Source: Acidobacteriaceae bacterium
Lineage (GTDB): Bacteria; Acidobacteriota; Terriglobia; Terriglobales; Acidobacteriaceae
Assembly (NCBI GenBank): GCA_003134655.1
Contig: PLBY01000079.1
Location: 62,001 to 126,000, forward strand
Reading direction: 5' to 3'
Length of the DNA stretch: 64,000 nucleotides
Shown one piece after another: positions 33,271 to 40,452 of this stretch. The notes under the pieces are model-generated. The model ran no database searches. It was not told the DNA's origin and was given only the letters and a program-made list of their open reading frames with translations. Each line of letters begins with the position of its first letter. Position 1 is the first letter of the stretch. Position numbers and translations under genes: made by a program.

Positions 33271-33756
33271 TTGATCAAGAAGAGAAATTCGAAAAGGAAA
33301 CCCACGCGGGCGTCAAGGAGCAAGTCCAGTTCGCGTTCTCGGACGAAGTCTGGGATCGATTTGAAAAACACAGTATCCACGCGCGCTGCGCGCCCGTCTG
33401 TGCTCCAGTACATTCCGTGGAGCAGCGTTCCGCTCGAGGACCTGACCCCGCTCTTACAGCGCCATTTCGTGGTCGGCCAGGAAATCATGCTGGCGCGCGT
33501 GCTGATGAAGAAGGGATGCATCGTTCCCGAGCACAGCCACCACAACGAGCAGCTGACCTACATTCTGGAGGGCGCGCTCAAGTTCTGGATCGACGGCAAA
33601 GAGATTGTGGTCCACGCCGGCGAAACGCTCTGCATCCCTGCCAATATGCCGCACAAGGCCGAGGCGCTCGAGGATACAGTCGATCTCGATGTGTTCAATC
33701 CGCCGCGCGCCGACTGGATCAACAAGACCGACCAGTATCTCCGGGGAAAGAAATAA
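33271..33756 (+). CDS. Cupin-domain protein with basic N-terminal extension
   Basis: A single-domain cupin of 161 residues if it starts at the TTG 33271, chosen because a GGAGGG ribosome site lies 8 bases upstream and the DUF1330 stop is one base before. An ATG at 33229 would overlap that gene by 41 bases. The first 35 residues are very basic (KKRNSKRKPTRASRSKSSSR), after which the cupin begins at YIPWSSVPLEDLTPLLQRHF. The metal-site motifs are CIVPEHSHHNEQLTYILEG (three His near 78-82 and Glu) and ETLCIPANMPHKAEAL. Cupins with this His/Glu set bind Fe, Mn or Ni. Function is open. Confidence 0.78.
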   Translation: MIKKRNSKRKPTRASRSKSSSRSRTKSGIDLKNTVSTRAARPSVLQYIPWSSVPLEDLTPLLQRHFVVGQEIMLARVLMKKGCIVPEHSHHNEQLTYILEGALKFWIDGKEIVVHAGETLCIPANMPHKAEALEDTVDLDVFNPPRADWINKTDQYLRGKK

Positions 33757-33765
33757 TTCGGGCCC

Positions 33766-35133
33766 ATGCCTCCTCTCACCAGTTCTGCGCCGGGCGTGCG
33801 TCCAAAGGCCTATCGCTTTCGATGCATTACCTGCGGCGATCTGAGCGACCAAGCGCGCCAGGATTTTCGCTGCGCCCATTGCGGCGATCTGCTTGAAATC
33901 ACCTATCCGCACTGGAAAGAGTCCGGAGGTGCGGGGCGCGACCTGAAGTCCACGTGGCGCGAGCGGCGCCTTTCCCAGTCGGCCATCGATCTGAGCGGAG
34001 TCTGGCGATTCCGCGACCTGCTGCCTGGGCTTGAAAGCGACGACCAAGCCATCACGCTGCGCGAAGGCAACACTCCGCTCTACGAGTTGCCGCAATGCGC
34101 GCGCATCACCGGCGTGCCGCGTTTGTTCGCGAAGCATCAGGGATTGAATCCCACCGGCTCGTTCAAAGACGCGGGCATGACGGTCGCCGCCACGTTCGCG
34201 CGTCTGGCCGGATTCCGCTGGGTCGCCTGCGCTTCCACTGGCAACACGTCGGCATCCATGGCCGCGTATGCCGCTCGCGGAGGCATGCGGAGCCTGGTGC
34301 TCGTTCCCGACGGAAAGATTTCCTGGAGCAAACTTTCCCAGGCGCTCGACTACGGCGCCGTCACCTGCCAGTTGCGCACTGATTTCGACGGTTGCCTGCG
34401 CCTGCTGCAGGAACTGGTTCTGCGCGCGCCCGTCTACCAACTGAATTCGATTAATCCGTTTCGGCTGGAAGGCCAGAAGACGCTCGCTTTCGAACTGCTG
34501 GAACAACTGGACTGGCAACCGCCTGACCATATCATCGTTCCGGGCGGCAACTTGGGAAACAGTTCCGCGATTGGCAAGGCGCTCGTGGAAATGCGCGACC
34601 TGGGCCTGATTTCGCGCTTGCCCAAGTTGTCGGTGATTCAGGCCGAAGGCGCGAACGCGCTGGTGCGAACGCTGCGCGAGGCCAGCGGCAAAAAGTTGGT
34701 CAGCGTGCAGGCTGAGACCCGAGCGACCGCGATTCGTATCGGCAATCCCGCGTCGTGGAAGAAGGCGGTGCACGTTCTGGAAGCTACGCACGGAGCCTGT
34801 GAGCAAGTCACGGAAGTTGAGATCGCGCAGGCTAAGGCGGAGATTGGCGCCGAAGGCATTGGGTGCGAGCCTGCATCGGCAGTTACGCTCGCCGGACTGA
34901 AGAAATTGGTGAAGCAAGGTTTTGTGAAGCCGGGGGAAAGCGTAGTGCTGGTGCTGACCGGGAACCTGCTGAAGGATCCGGACTTCACGATCAATTTTCA
35001 CCGAGGCGAATTGTTTAAAGGGACTCCAGACGAGGAAGCCAGCGCCGCGCTGAATTCGTTACGCCGTCCGCCCGTCGTTCTGGATGCCACGCTGGATGCG
35101 GTGATACGAACGCTGGAGCAAGCTGAAAAGTAG
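33766..35133 (+). CDS. thrC: Threonine synthase
   Basis: A 455-residue fold-type II PLP enzyme that converts O-phosphohomoserine to threonine. An N-terminal zinc ribbon with four cysteines (C20/C23, C36/C39) precedes the body, as in many threonine synthases of this class. The PLP lysine is Lys134 in NPTGSFKDAGMTVAATFARL. Other marks are ACASTGNTSASMAAYAARGG, IIVPGGNLGNSSAIGKAL and LVLTGNLLKDPDF. It lies 119 bases before thrB on the same strand, so these two final steps of threonine synthesis are clustered. The upstream cupin gene ends 9 bases before. Confidence 0.93.
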   Translation: MPPLTSSAPGVRPKAYRFRCITCGDLSDQARQDFRCAHCGDLLEITYPHWKESGGAGRDLKSTWRERRLSQSAIDLSGVWRFRDLLPGLESDDQAITLREGNTPLYELPQCARITGVPRLFAKHQGLNPTGSFKDAGMTVAATFARLAGFRWVACASTGNTSASMAAYAARGGMRSLVLVPDGKISWSKLSQALDYGAVTCQLRTDFDGCLRLLQELVLRAPVYQLNSINPFRLEGQKTLAFELLEQLDWQPPDHIIVPGGNLGNSSAIGKALVEMRDLGLISRLPKLSVIQAEGANALVRTLREASGKKLVSVQAETRATAIRIGNPASWKKAVHVLEATHGACEQVTEVEIAQAKAEIGAEGIGCEPASAVTLAGLKKLVKQGFVKPGESVVLVLTGNLLKDPDFTINFHRGELFKGTPDEEASAALNSLRRPPVVLDATLDAVIRTLEQAEK

Positions 35134-35164
35134 ACCCGGCGGCTGTCGTCCTGCCGCCAGTGCG

Positions 35165-35235
35165 AGGGCGAGTCGCCCCTTCGGCAAGCTCAGGGCAGGT
35201 TCTCGCGACAGCCGGCAGGATGCCGGCGCTACCGT
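35165..35235. repeat. Short repeat-derived spacer between thrC and thrB
   Basis: The spacer contains a family D relative (CTTCGGCAAGCTCAGGGCAG) and the hairpin CGACAGCCGGCAGGATGCCGGCGCT. It could reduce transcription from thrC into thrB. Confidence 0.55.
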
Positions 35236-35251
35236 TAACGACGCTGAAAAC

Positions 35252-36196
35252 ATGTTTTCCAAGACTTCGAATTCGAAACGCTCGCGGCTGCGGCTCTCGC
35301 TCCCGGGCACTTCTGCCAATCTGGGCCCGGCCTTCGACGCCGCCGCGCTCGCGATGGACTTTTACATCGAGCTTGACGCACGGGCGGCCGAGGAATTCTC
35401 CGTCGCCGCCACGGGCCGCGACCGCGAGATCTGCGGAAAACTCCAGGACCACCTCATCCTGAATACCTACCGCGAGGTGCTGCAAGCCGCAGGGCGCGCT
35501 ATCACGCCTCTGGCACTTCGCATCACAAACGACATCCCGATCGGGAAGGGCTGCGGCTCATCGGCTGCTGCCCGGCTCGCGGGCATTGCCCTTGCGGTGC
35601 ACTTTGGCCGTCTGCGTTGGACGGACGCGCAGATTGTAGGCGAAGCTTCCCGACGCGAGCACCATCCCGACAACGCCTCCGCCTGCTGGATGGGTGGCCT
35701 CACGGTGGCGCGCATGGTGGGGCAGTCTGAAGCCCAGGTGGCCTCCGTCCGTCCGAAAGGGAAGTGGCCGCTGCTGCTCGCTGTACCCGAGCAGAGCCTT
35801 TCGACGGAGGAAGCCCGTCGCGTTCTACCCGCGCAGTATTCACGCGCCGACGCGGTCACCAACGTGCAGAATTCCATGCTGCTGCTCGCTGCCTTCACGC
35901 AAGGGCGACCTGACCTTCTCTCCGCTGCGCTCGAAGACCGCATTCACCAGCCCTATCGCGCGACGCTCTGCCCATTGCTGCCGAGGCTGCAGGAGTTAAA
36001 GGGGAAGGATGGAATGCTGGGCGCGACCCTCAGCGGTGCGGGCCCTTCGGTGCTCATTTTTCTCGATCCGCGCGCTTCGCTGCAAAAAGTACGCAAAGTG
36101 GTTGCCGCTCATCTCTTGCAATGCCGCCTCGCCGCCGAATTGCTTACCACCTCGATCACCTTGCGCGGAGCCCGCGCTTCGTTCGCGCGACAGTGA
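35252..36196 (+). CDS. thrB: Homoserine kinase
   Basis: A 314-residue GHMP kinase that phosphorylates homoserine. The first motif is SLPGTSANLGPAFDAAALAM near residues 15-34, the ATP loop is ITNDIPIGKGCGSSAAARLA near 95-114, and the last motif is ATLSGAGPSVLIFLDPRA near 255-272. These three are diagnostic for the homoserine kinase branch of GHMP. The GHMP loop has a cysteine in place of the usual Leu/Met (PIGKGCGSSAA), so it deviates slightly. Next to thrC and on the same strand. A hom (homoserine dehydrogenase) gene is not in this window. Confidence 0.93.
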   Translation: MFSKTSNSKRSRLRLSLPGTSANLGPAFDAAALAMDFYIELDARAAEEFSVAATGRDREICGKLQDHLILNTYREVLQAAGRAITPLALRITNDIPIGKGCGSSAAARLAGIALAVHFGRLRWTDAQIVGEASRREHHPDNASACWMGGLTVARMVGQSEAQVASVRPKGKWPLLLAVPEQSLSTEEARRVLPAQYSRADAVTNVQNSMLLLAAFTQGRPDLLSAALEDRIHQPYRATLCPLLPRLQELKGKDGMLGATLSGAGPSVLIFLDPRASLQKVRKVVAAHLLQCRLAAELLTTSITLRGARASFARQ

Positions 36197-36382
36197 CTAC
36201 TTTCGTTCTACCCAAAATACTGTAGCCCGAAGGTGCTATTTACGTGTTCTCCTAACCCTCGTTAGTTTGAATAATTCCCCCGCGAAACTAATTTCTGCCC
36301 ACCGTGTTTTTGTAATTGGCAGAATCGGGCGTCCCGGCATCTGAGTGAGCGGGATTTCCGGGTTCGTTTGGGGTGGGCCGAG

Positions 36383-36583
36383 ATGAAGTCCAAAATGCGT
36401 CAGGCTTCTGTGCGAGGCAATCCAGTGTCCGGCAACCAGCAAGTCCGCATCGAAATACAGACCTTCCTACAGGCGCTGCACTCCTACCCCGACCGTTTCG
36501 CCAGGAATCCGGGTATTACTTTCGAAGAGTACTGCAGGAGCTTGACTCCGGCCGCCAAGACCAATTCACCCCCCCAGAACTGA
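36383..36583 (+). CDS. Small hypothetical protein
   Basis: A 66-residue protein from the ATG at 36383. The central part IEIQTFLQALHSYPDRFARN, then PGITFEEYCRSL, resembles a small protein type I remember from acidobacteria (with FL.AL.SYPERFA and LSFEQHL), and this is the only support. It has no signal peptide, membrane segment or cysteine pattern. The frame ends 24 bases before a terminator-like hairpin. Confidence 0.5.
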   Translation: MKSKMRQASVRGNPVSGNQQVRIEIQTFLQALHSYPDRFARNPGITFEEYCRSLTPAAKTNSPPQN

Positions 36584-36606
36584 CAGCAAGGCCAAACTTG
36601 GAAGTG

Positions 36607-36636
36607 AAAAGGGCACGGCTTTTAGGCCGTGCCCTT
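36607..36636. terminator. Two-way terminator-like hairpin between convergent genes
   Basis: The stem GGGCACGGC (36611-36619) / GCCGTGCCC (36626-36634) is flanked by AAAA on the left and a short TT on the right. On the minus strand it gives a T-run after the stem, so it serves mainly the gene 36692-37258. Confidence 0.65.
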
Positions 36637-36691
36637 CGCATCTGAATTAGTGCGCAAATCTCACTCCCTGAGATGCGCAGGATGGTTTCGA

Positions 36692-37258
36692 TTAGCGGCT
36701 GGCCGGAGGCACAATCCCGTTCATGCGCAGATACACTACCATCTGACCGTAGTGGTCGAAGCCATGAGTCGAAATGACGGTCGCCAATCCTAGGCGCGAT
36801 ACCTTGCCTTCGCCAAACGGACTTTTCACGGTGCCCACCAGATTTTTCTCATTTACCGTCGCGAGGGCCTTGTGGACATATTCAAAGGACTCTTTCAGGA
36901 ATTTAAGAATGTCCGCCTTACTGGTAATGGAGGTCGGTCCGGACTCCCCGCCAATGTCCACGGGAGGCTTCTGCTCCAGAAGCGCAGCCCCGAGCATGTA
37001 GTTCACCGCCGCCACATGCTTGATCTGCTCGGCATACGTCCGCGCGCCTTTGAACTCTCCGTTGGTGGGAGCGAATCCGAACTTGTCTTCGGGCATCGCC
37101 TCTGCCGCGGGCACGAACTCATGCTCCAGGTTCAGGACGGTGTGGTCCAATACCTCGGGTACCGTCCGGTGTTCTTCCTTTGGCTTGGCCGCTTGTGCCG
37201 CCGCCGTCATGGTCAAAACCAGCAAACCGCACACCACCAATCCCGGTCGCTTCATCAT
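36692..37258 (-). CDS. Secreted DinB-like helical protein
   Basis: A 188-residue protein from the ATG at 37258 (a second ATG follows directly), with AAGGGGA upstream. A signal peptide is present (LVVCGLLVLTMTAAAQA). The rest is a DinB/YfiT-like four-helix pattern with histidines in the expected places: DHTVLNLEHEFVPAAEAMPE, FKGARTYAEQIKHVAAVNYM and VISTHGFDHYGQMVVYLRMN. The three His (TVLNLEH region, IKHVAAVNY and DHYGQM) would bind a metal. DinB-fold proteins include metal-dependent transferases; an exported member is typical for acidobacteria. Substrate unknown. Confidence 0.82.
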   Translation of the reverse strand: MMKRPGLVVCGLLVLTMTAAAQAAKPKEEHRTVPEVLDHTVLNLEHEFVPAAEAMPEDKFGFAPTNGEFKGARTYAEQIKHVAAVNYMLGAALLEQKPPVDIGGESGPTSITSKADILKFLKESFEYVHKALATVNEKNLVGTVKSPFGEGKVSRLGLATVISTHGFDHYGQMVVYLRMNGIVPPASR

Positions 37259-37290
37259 TCGGGGTCCCCTTACTATTGTTTTGGATCGTC

Positions 37291-38559
37291 TTAGTCTCGC
37301 ACTACCGCCGGAGCCATTTTCAGCTCCGACGCCGTCAAACGATGCCGGCGGATCGTCGTCAGCCCGACGATCATCGCCAGGGCCGACCACGCCAAAGCCT
37401 CGGGCACGCCTTGTCTCGCGGCCAGCCATCCCCAAACTGCGCTGCCCACGGCCATGCCTCCCTGCAGCACCAGCAGATACATCGAAAGCGCGCGCGCCCG
37501 CATCCACGACGGACACATGGTCTGCGCCACCACGTTGAAGCAGGCCAGAATGCCGATCCAGGCCGCGCCCGCGCTGAATAATACCAGACACAGCCACTCA
37601 AACACGTGCACTTGCCCAGCCAGGAAGGTCATGGCGGCGAACACAACGGTTGCGCCGGCCACCAGCCCGTCCACCGAGTATTGCAGGCGCAGCCGGGGTA
37701 ACAGGGCCGCACCCGCCAGCGCACCCAGACCGAAGCAGGTCAGCAGGAATCCGTATCCCTGGGCTCCATGCGGCTGACAGACGACCGGAAGCAGCGCCAG
37801 AAGAGAGGTTGCTCCAAAGCTGAACGCCCCGGTGCGAATCAGCACCGACCGAACCTCGGGAGCTCCGCGCACATAGCGAAAGCCCTCGGCGATCGCGTCC
37901 CAGACGCCCTGCCTGGGCAAGGGCTCGTGCGCAGTCTGCTTCCATTTGCACAAAAAGTAGATCACGCCAAAGAATGAGGCTGCATTCAGCAGAAACGACC
38001 ATCCCGAACCCGCGGCCGCTACGACGATTCCACCCAGTGCTGGACCGACCGCACGCGCCACGTTGAATCCCGCGGAATTCAGCGCCACCGCGGAAGCATG
38101 CCGCGCCGGAGAAACCACGTCGGGCGTGATCGCCTGCCACGCCGGATCATTCATCACCGCGCCCAGACCGAGCAGAAACGTGAAAGCCAGCAGCATCCAC
38201 GGATCCACCGCATGCAGCAGAGTCAACACGCCCAGTGCGGTCGATGCCACTACCATCCACCCTTGCGTGAACAAAAGAAGCCGCCGCCGGTCGACCATGT
38301 CGGCCAACGCTCCCGCCGGCAGCACTACCAAGAACACCGGGACCGCCGCTGCTGCCTGGACCAGGCCGACCATCAGCGGAGAAGTGGTGAGCTGCGTCAT
38401 CAGCCAGCCCGCGCCTACGTTCTGCATCCAGGTTCCGGTATAAGAAATGACGGCAGCAAGCCACAGCGACCGAAACAGCGGCTCGCTGAGTGGCGTCCAA
38501 GCCGCGTCCGGGCGCCGCATCCCCGTGCCTTGAATCGGAACTGAAACCTGATCAGCCAA
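37291..38559 (-). CDS. MFS transporter (EntS/MFS_3-like exporter)
   Basis: A 422-residue membrane protein with about 12 hydrophobic helices. The MFS_3 pattern is seen in FRSLWLAAVISYTGTWMQNV, GAGWLMTQLTTSPLMVGLVQ, VPVFLVVLPAGALADMVDRR (motif A, loop 2-3) and LGLGAVMNDPAWQAITPDVV. This group includes the enterobactin exporter EntS and many uncharacterised exporters. No siderophore genes lie close by. It begins at an ATG, and the upstream gap to the APC gene carries a dispersed repeat (CCTTCGTGTCCTTAGTGG). Confidence 0.88.
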   Translation of the reverse strand: MADQVSVPIQGTGMRRPDAAWTPLSEPLFRSLWLAAVISYTGTWMQNVGAGWLMTQLTTSPLMVGLVQAAAAVPVFLVVLPAGALADMVDRRRLLLFTQGWMVVASTALGVLTLLHAVDPWMLLAFTFLLGLGAVMNDPAWQAITPDVVSPARHASAVALNSAGFNVARAVGPALGGIVVAAAGSGWSFLLNAASFFGVIYFLCKWKQTAHEPLPRQGVWDAIAEGFRYVRGAPEVRSVLIRTGAFSFGATSLLALLPVVCQPHGAQGYGFLLTCFGLGALAGAALLPRLRLQYSVDGLVAGATVVFAAMTFLAGQVHVFEWLCLVLFSAGAAWIGILACFNVVAQTMCPSWMRARALSMYLLVLQGGMAVGSAVWGWLAARQGVPEALAWSALAMIVGLTTIRRHRLTASELKMAPAVVRD

Positions 38560-38565
38560 GAAAGA

Positions 38566-38605
38566 GAATTCCTTCGTGAACCTTCGTGTCCTTAGTGGTT
38601 AAGGG
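38566..38605. repeat. Dispersed repeat GTGAACCTTCGTGTCCTTAG (family H)
   Basis: The text ATTCCTTCGTGAACCTTCGT (38570 on) and GTCCTTAGTGGTTAAG is a widespread intergenic word in many soil bacterial genomes, as I recall. Only one copy is seen here. Confidence 0.45.
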
Positions 38606-40070
38606 TTTGGTGTTGAACCTCGCTGAATGGCCACTGCGAATCCTTCCAGGCGCGTATCAAATAAATAAGCACACCCGTCAGCAGAATGATCGCCGCGTAC
38701 CGCATCTCCTTCTGCCAGTTCTCCCGGTTAAACAGTATGAAGAGGAAGCCCGCTGATGCCAGTAACGCCGGTAACGGATACAGCCACATGCGAAAAGGCC
38801 GGCGCATCTCCGGCCGCGTAATTCTCAGCACAATCACTCCGACCGCCTGCACCAGAAATTGCAGGATCAGCCGGATCACGACCAGCGCCGCGATTGCATC
38901 CTTCAATCGCAGGAAACAGAATGCGGCTGCAACCACGCCCAGCGCCAGCAGCGAAATGTGCGGGAAACGGTGTACGGGATGCACTTTGGCGAAGGCTTTG
39001 AAATAGTTGCCGTCCTTCGCCGCCGCGTAGGGTACTCGCGAGTAACCGAGCATCAACGAAAAGACCGAAGCGAACGCGGTTACGATCACCAGTCCGGTCA
39101 CCAGGCGCGCCGCCCACGCGCCATACACCCTCTGCATGAAAAGAGACACAACATACAGCCCGGTGTTGTTCTGTCCCGCCTGCATCATCTCCCGCCAGGG
39201 CACCACGGCGAGAACGCAGACATTCATCATGAGATATAGACAGGCGACCAGCAGAATGGAAAGCAACAGGGCGCGAGGAATATTCTTTTCCGGGTCTTTG
39301 ATCTCGTCCCCCAGAAAACTGACGTTGTAATAGCCCCAGTAGTCGTAGGTCGCGATGAGCATTGCTCCGCCCAGCCCGGTCAGGAATTTGTGGGAAATGG
39401 TGAATGCGCCTGGGGGAAAATCAAAGGCCCGTGCGGCGTTGAAATGGGTCAGCCCGGCGAAGATGATCCAGCCGATCGTCCCCATCACCCCAAACCACAG
39501 TATTTTTGACAGCCGCCCGATGGCCGTGATGTTCCGGTAAAGCAGCAGCACCGTAAAGAAACAAATCAGGACCGCAACAGCCGTTCCCGGCGTGACGATC
39601 CAACTGGCTTGCAGCGTTCCTGCCCACGGAATGTGCAACGCTGCGTCGTGATGAGCGAGCACCGTATCCAGTTCCGGCCAGTAATAGGCCGCATATCCCG
39701 CCAGCCCGATGCATCCGGTCGCAATGGAGAGAGGAGCAGAAAATGAAACCTGCCAGATGAACAGGAACGAAATCAGCCGCCCCCATTTCTTCGGACCGTA
39801 CATCTCGCGCAGGTAGCGGTACGATCCGCCCGACGCCGGCAGAGCCGCGCCCAATTCCGCGGACACCAGACCGTCGCACACGGCCAGCAGCGCGCCCACC
39901 ACCCATCCCAGCAGCGCCTGCGGTCCGCCCATGGCGCTTACCACCAGCGGCATGGTGATGAACGGCCCCACGCCGATCATGTCGATCATGTTCAGCGAGG
40001 TCGCGCTCCACAGCCCCATCCCGCGGATGAGAGTGGGCGAACCAGTTCCGGTTTGCGAGGAAGATTCCAT
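38592..40070 (-). CDS. APC-family amino-acid/polyamine permease
   Basis: A 492-residue inner-membrane transporter from the ATG at 40070. About 12 hydrophobic helices. Family marks are the unwound helix 1 region NMIDMIGVGPFITMPLVVSA (GxGxFI type) and ALPASGGSYRYLREMYGP in helix 2/3, MLIATYDYWGYYNVSFLGDE in helix 6 and the tail with IRAWKDSQWPF. It moves an amino acid or amine by proton or exchange coupling. Substrate not predictable. The frame upstream of 40070 is family B repeat DNA and was left out. Confidence 0.88.
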   Translation of the reverse strand: MESSSQTGTGSPTLIRGMGLWSATSLNMIDMIGVGPFITMPLVVSAMGGPQALLGWVVGALLAVCDGLVSAELGAALPASGGSYRYLREMYGPKKWGRLISFLFIWQVSFSAPLSIATGCIGLAGYAAYYWPELDTVLAHHDAALHIPWAGTLQASWIVTPGTAVAVLICFFTVLLLYRNITAIGRLSKILWFGVMGTIGWIIFAGLTHFNAARAFDFPPGAFTISHKFLTGLGGAMLIATYDYWGYYNVSFLGDEIKDPEKNIPRALLLSILLVACLYLMMNVCVLAVVPWREMMQAGQNNTGLYVVSLFMQRVYGAWAARLVTGLVIVTAFASVFSLMLGYSRVPYAAAKDGNYFKAFAKVHPVHRFPHISLLALGVVAAAFCFLRLKDAIAALVVIRLILQFLVQAVGVIVLRITRPEMRRPFRMWLYPLPALLASAGFLFILFNRENWQKEMRYAAIILLTGVLIYLIRAWKDSQWPFSEVQHQTLNH

Positions 40071-40073
40071 TTC

Positions 40074-40140
40074 GTAGAGACGTTGCTGGCAACGTCTTCT
40101 CACCACAAAGAAGAAAGACGTAGCAAGCTACGTCTCTACG
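40074..40140. repeat. Dispersed palindrome, family B, inverted double unit
   Basis: GTAGAGACGTTGCTGGCAAC with GTCTTCTCA and the partner unit AAAGACGTAGCAAGCTACG with TCTCTAC. It starts 4 bases upstream of the permease start codon, so it lies in its 5' leader. Confidence 0.85.
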
Positions 40141-40177
40141 GCTAATTGGTGCCTTCTGCGGGCAAGTGCACGGGACC

Positions 40178-40435
40178 CTACTTTTCGCGAATAAAGCTCG
40201 AACTCAAGGGGCGGAACGACGAAGGAATGCTGCCGTCATCTACGCCGACGCCCACATGCACATACTTGGCAGTATTCTCAAGCAACTGAACCTCAACCTG
40301 ATACGTATTGCCTTCGAATTCGAGCTTGTAGGCTTGTCCGTCTGGCAATTCAGCCACAAGTTCTGCGCAGGACTTTGCGCTCCACTTTTTCAACTCGGCA
40401 TCCAAGACGGGCTGCCATTGTTCTCGACGTGTCAT
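40178..40435 (-). CDS. Small hypothetical protein
   Basis: An 85-residue protein. It has a helical N-terminus (EQWQPVLDAELKKWSAKSCA), then strands with a regular pattern: YKLEFEGNTYQVEVQLLENT and KYVHVGVGVDDGS, and a polar tail. No family was recognised. The arrangement suggests a small alpha/beta protein; one cysteine is present. It is followed 17 bases later by the start region of the PIG-L stop, on the same strand, and upstream 107 bases from the permease start, so operon membership is uncertain. Confidence 0.6.
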   Translation of the reverse strand: MTRREQWQPVLDAELKKWSAKSCAELVAELPDGQAYKLEFEGNTYQVEVQLLENTAKYVHVGVGVDDGSIPSSFRPLSSSFIREK

Positions 40436-40452
40436 ACTCGGCGATACCGCGA

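Noticed and set aside
33454-35001. 515-codon minus-strand frame opposite thrC
   Set aside because: It lies fully antisense to a well-identified threonine synthase gene and has no family features.
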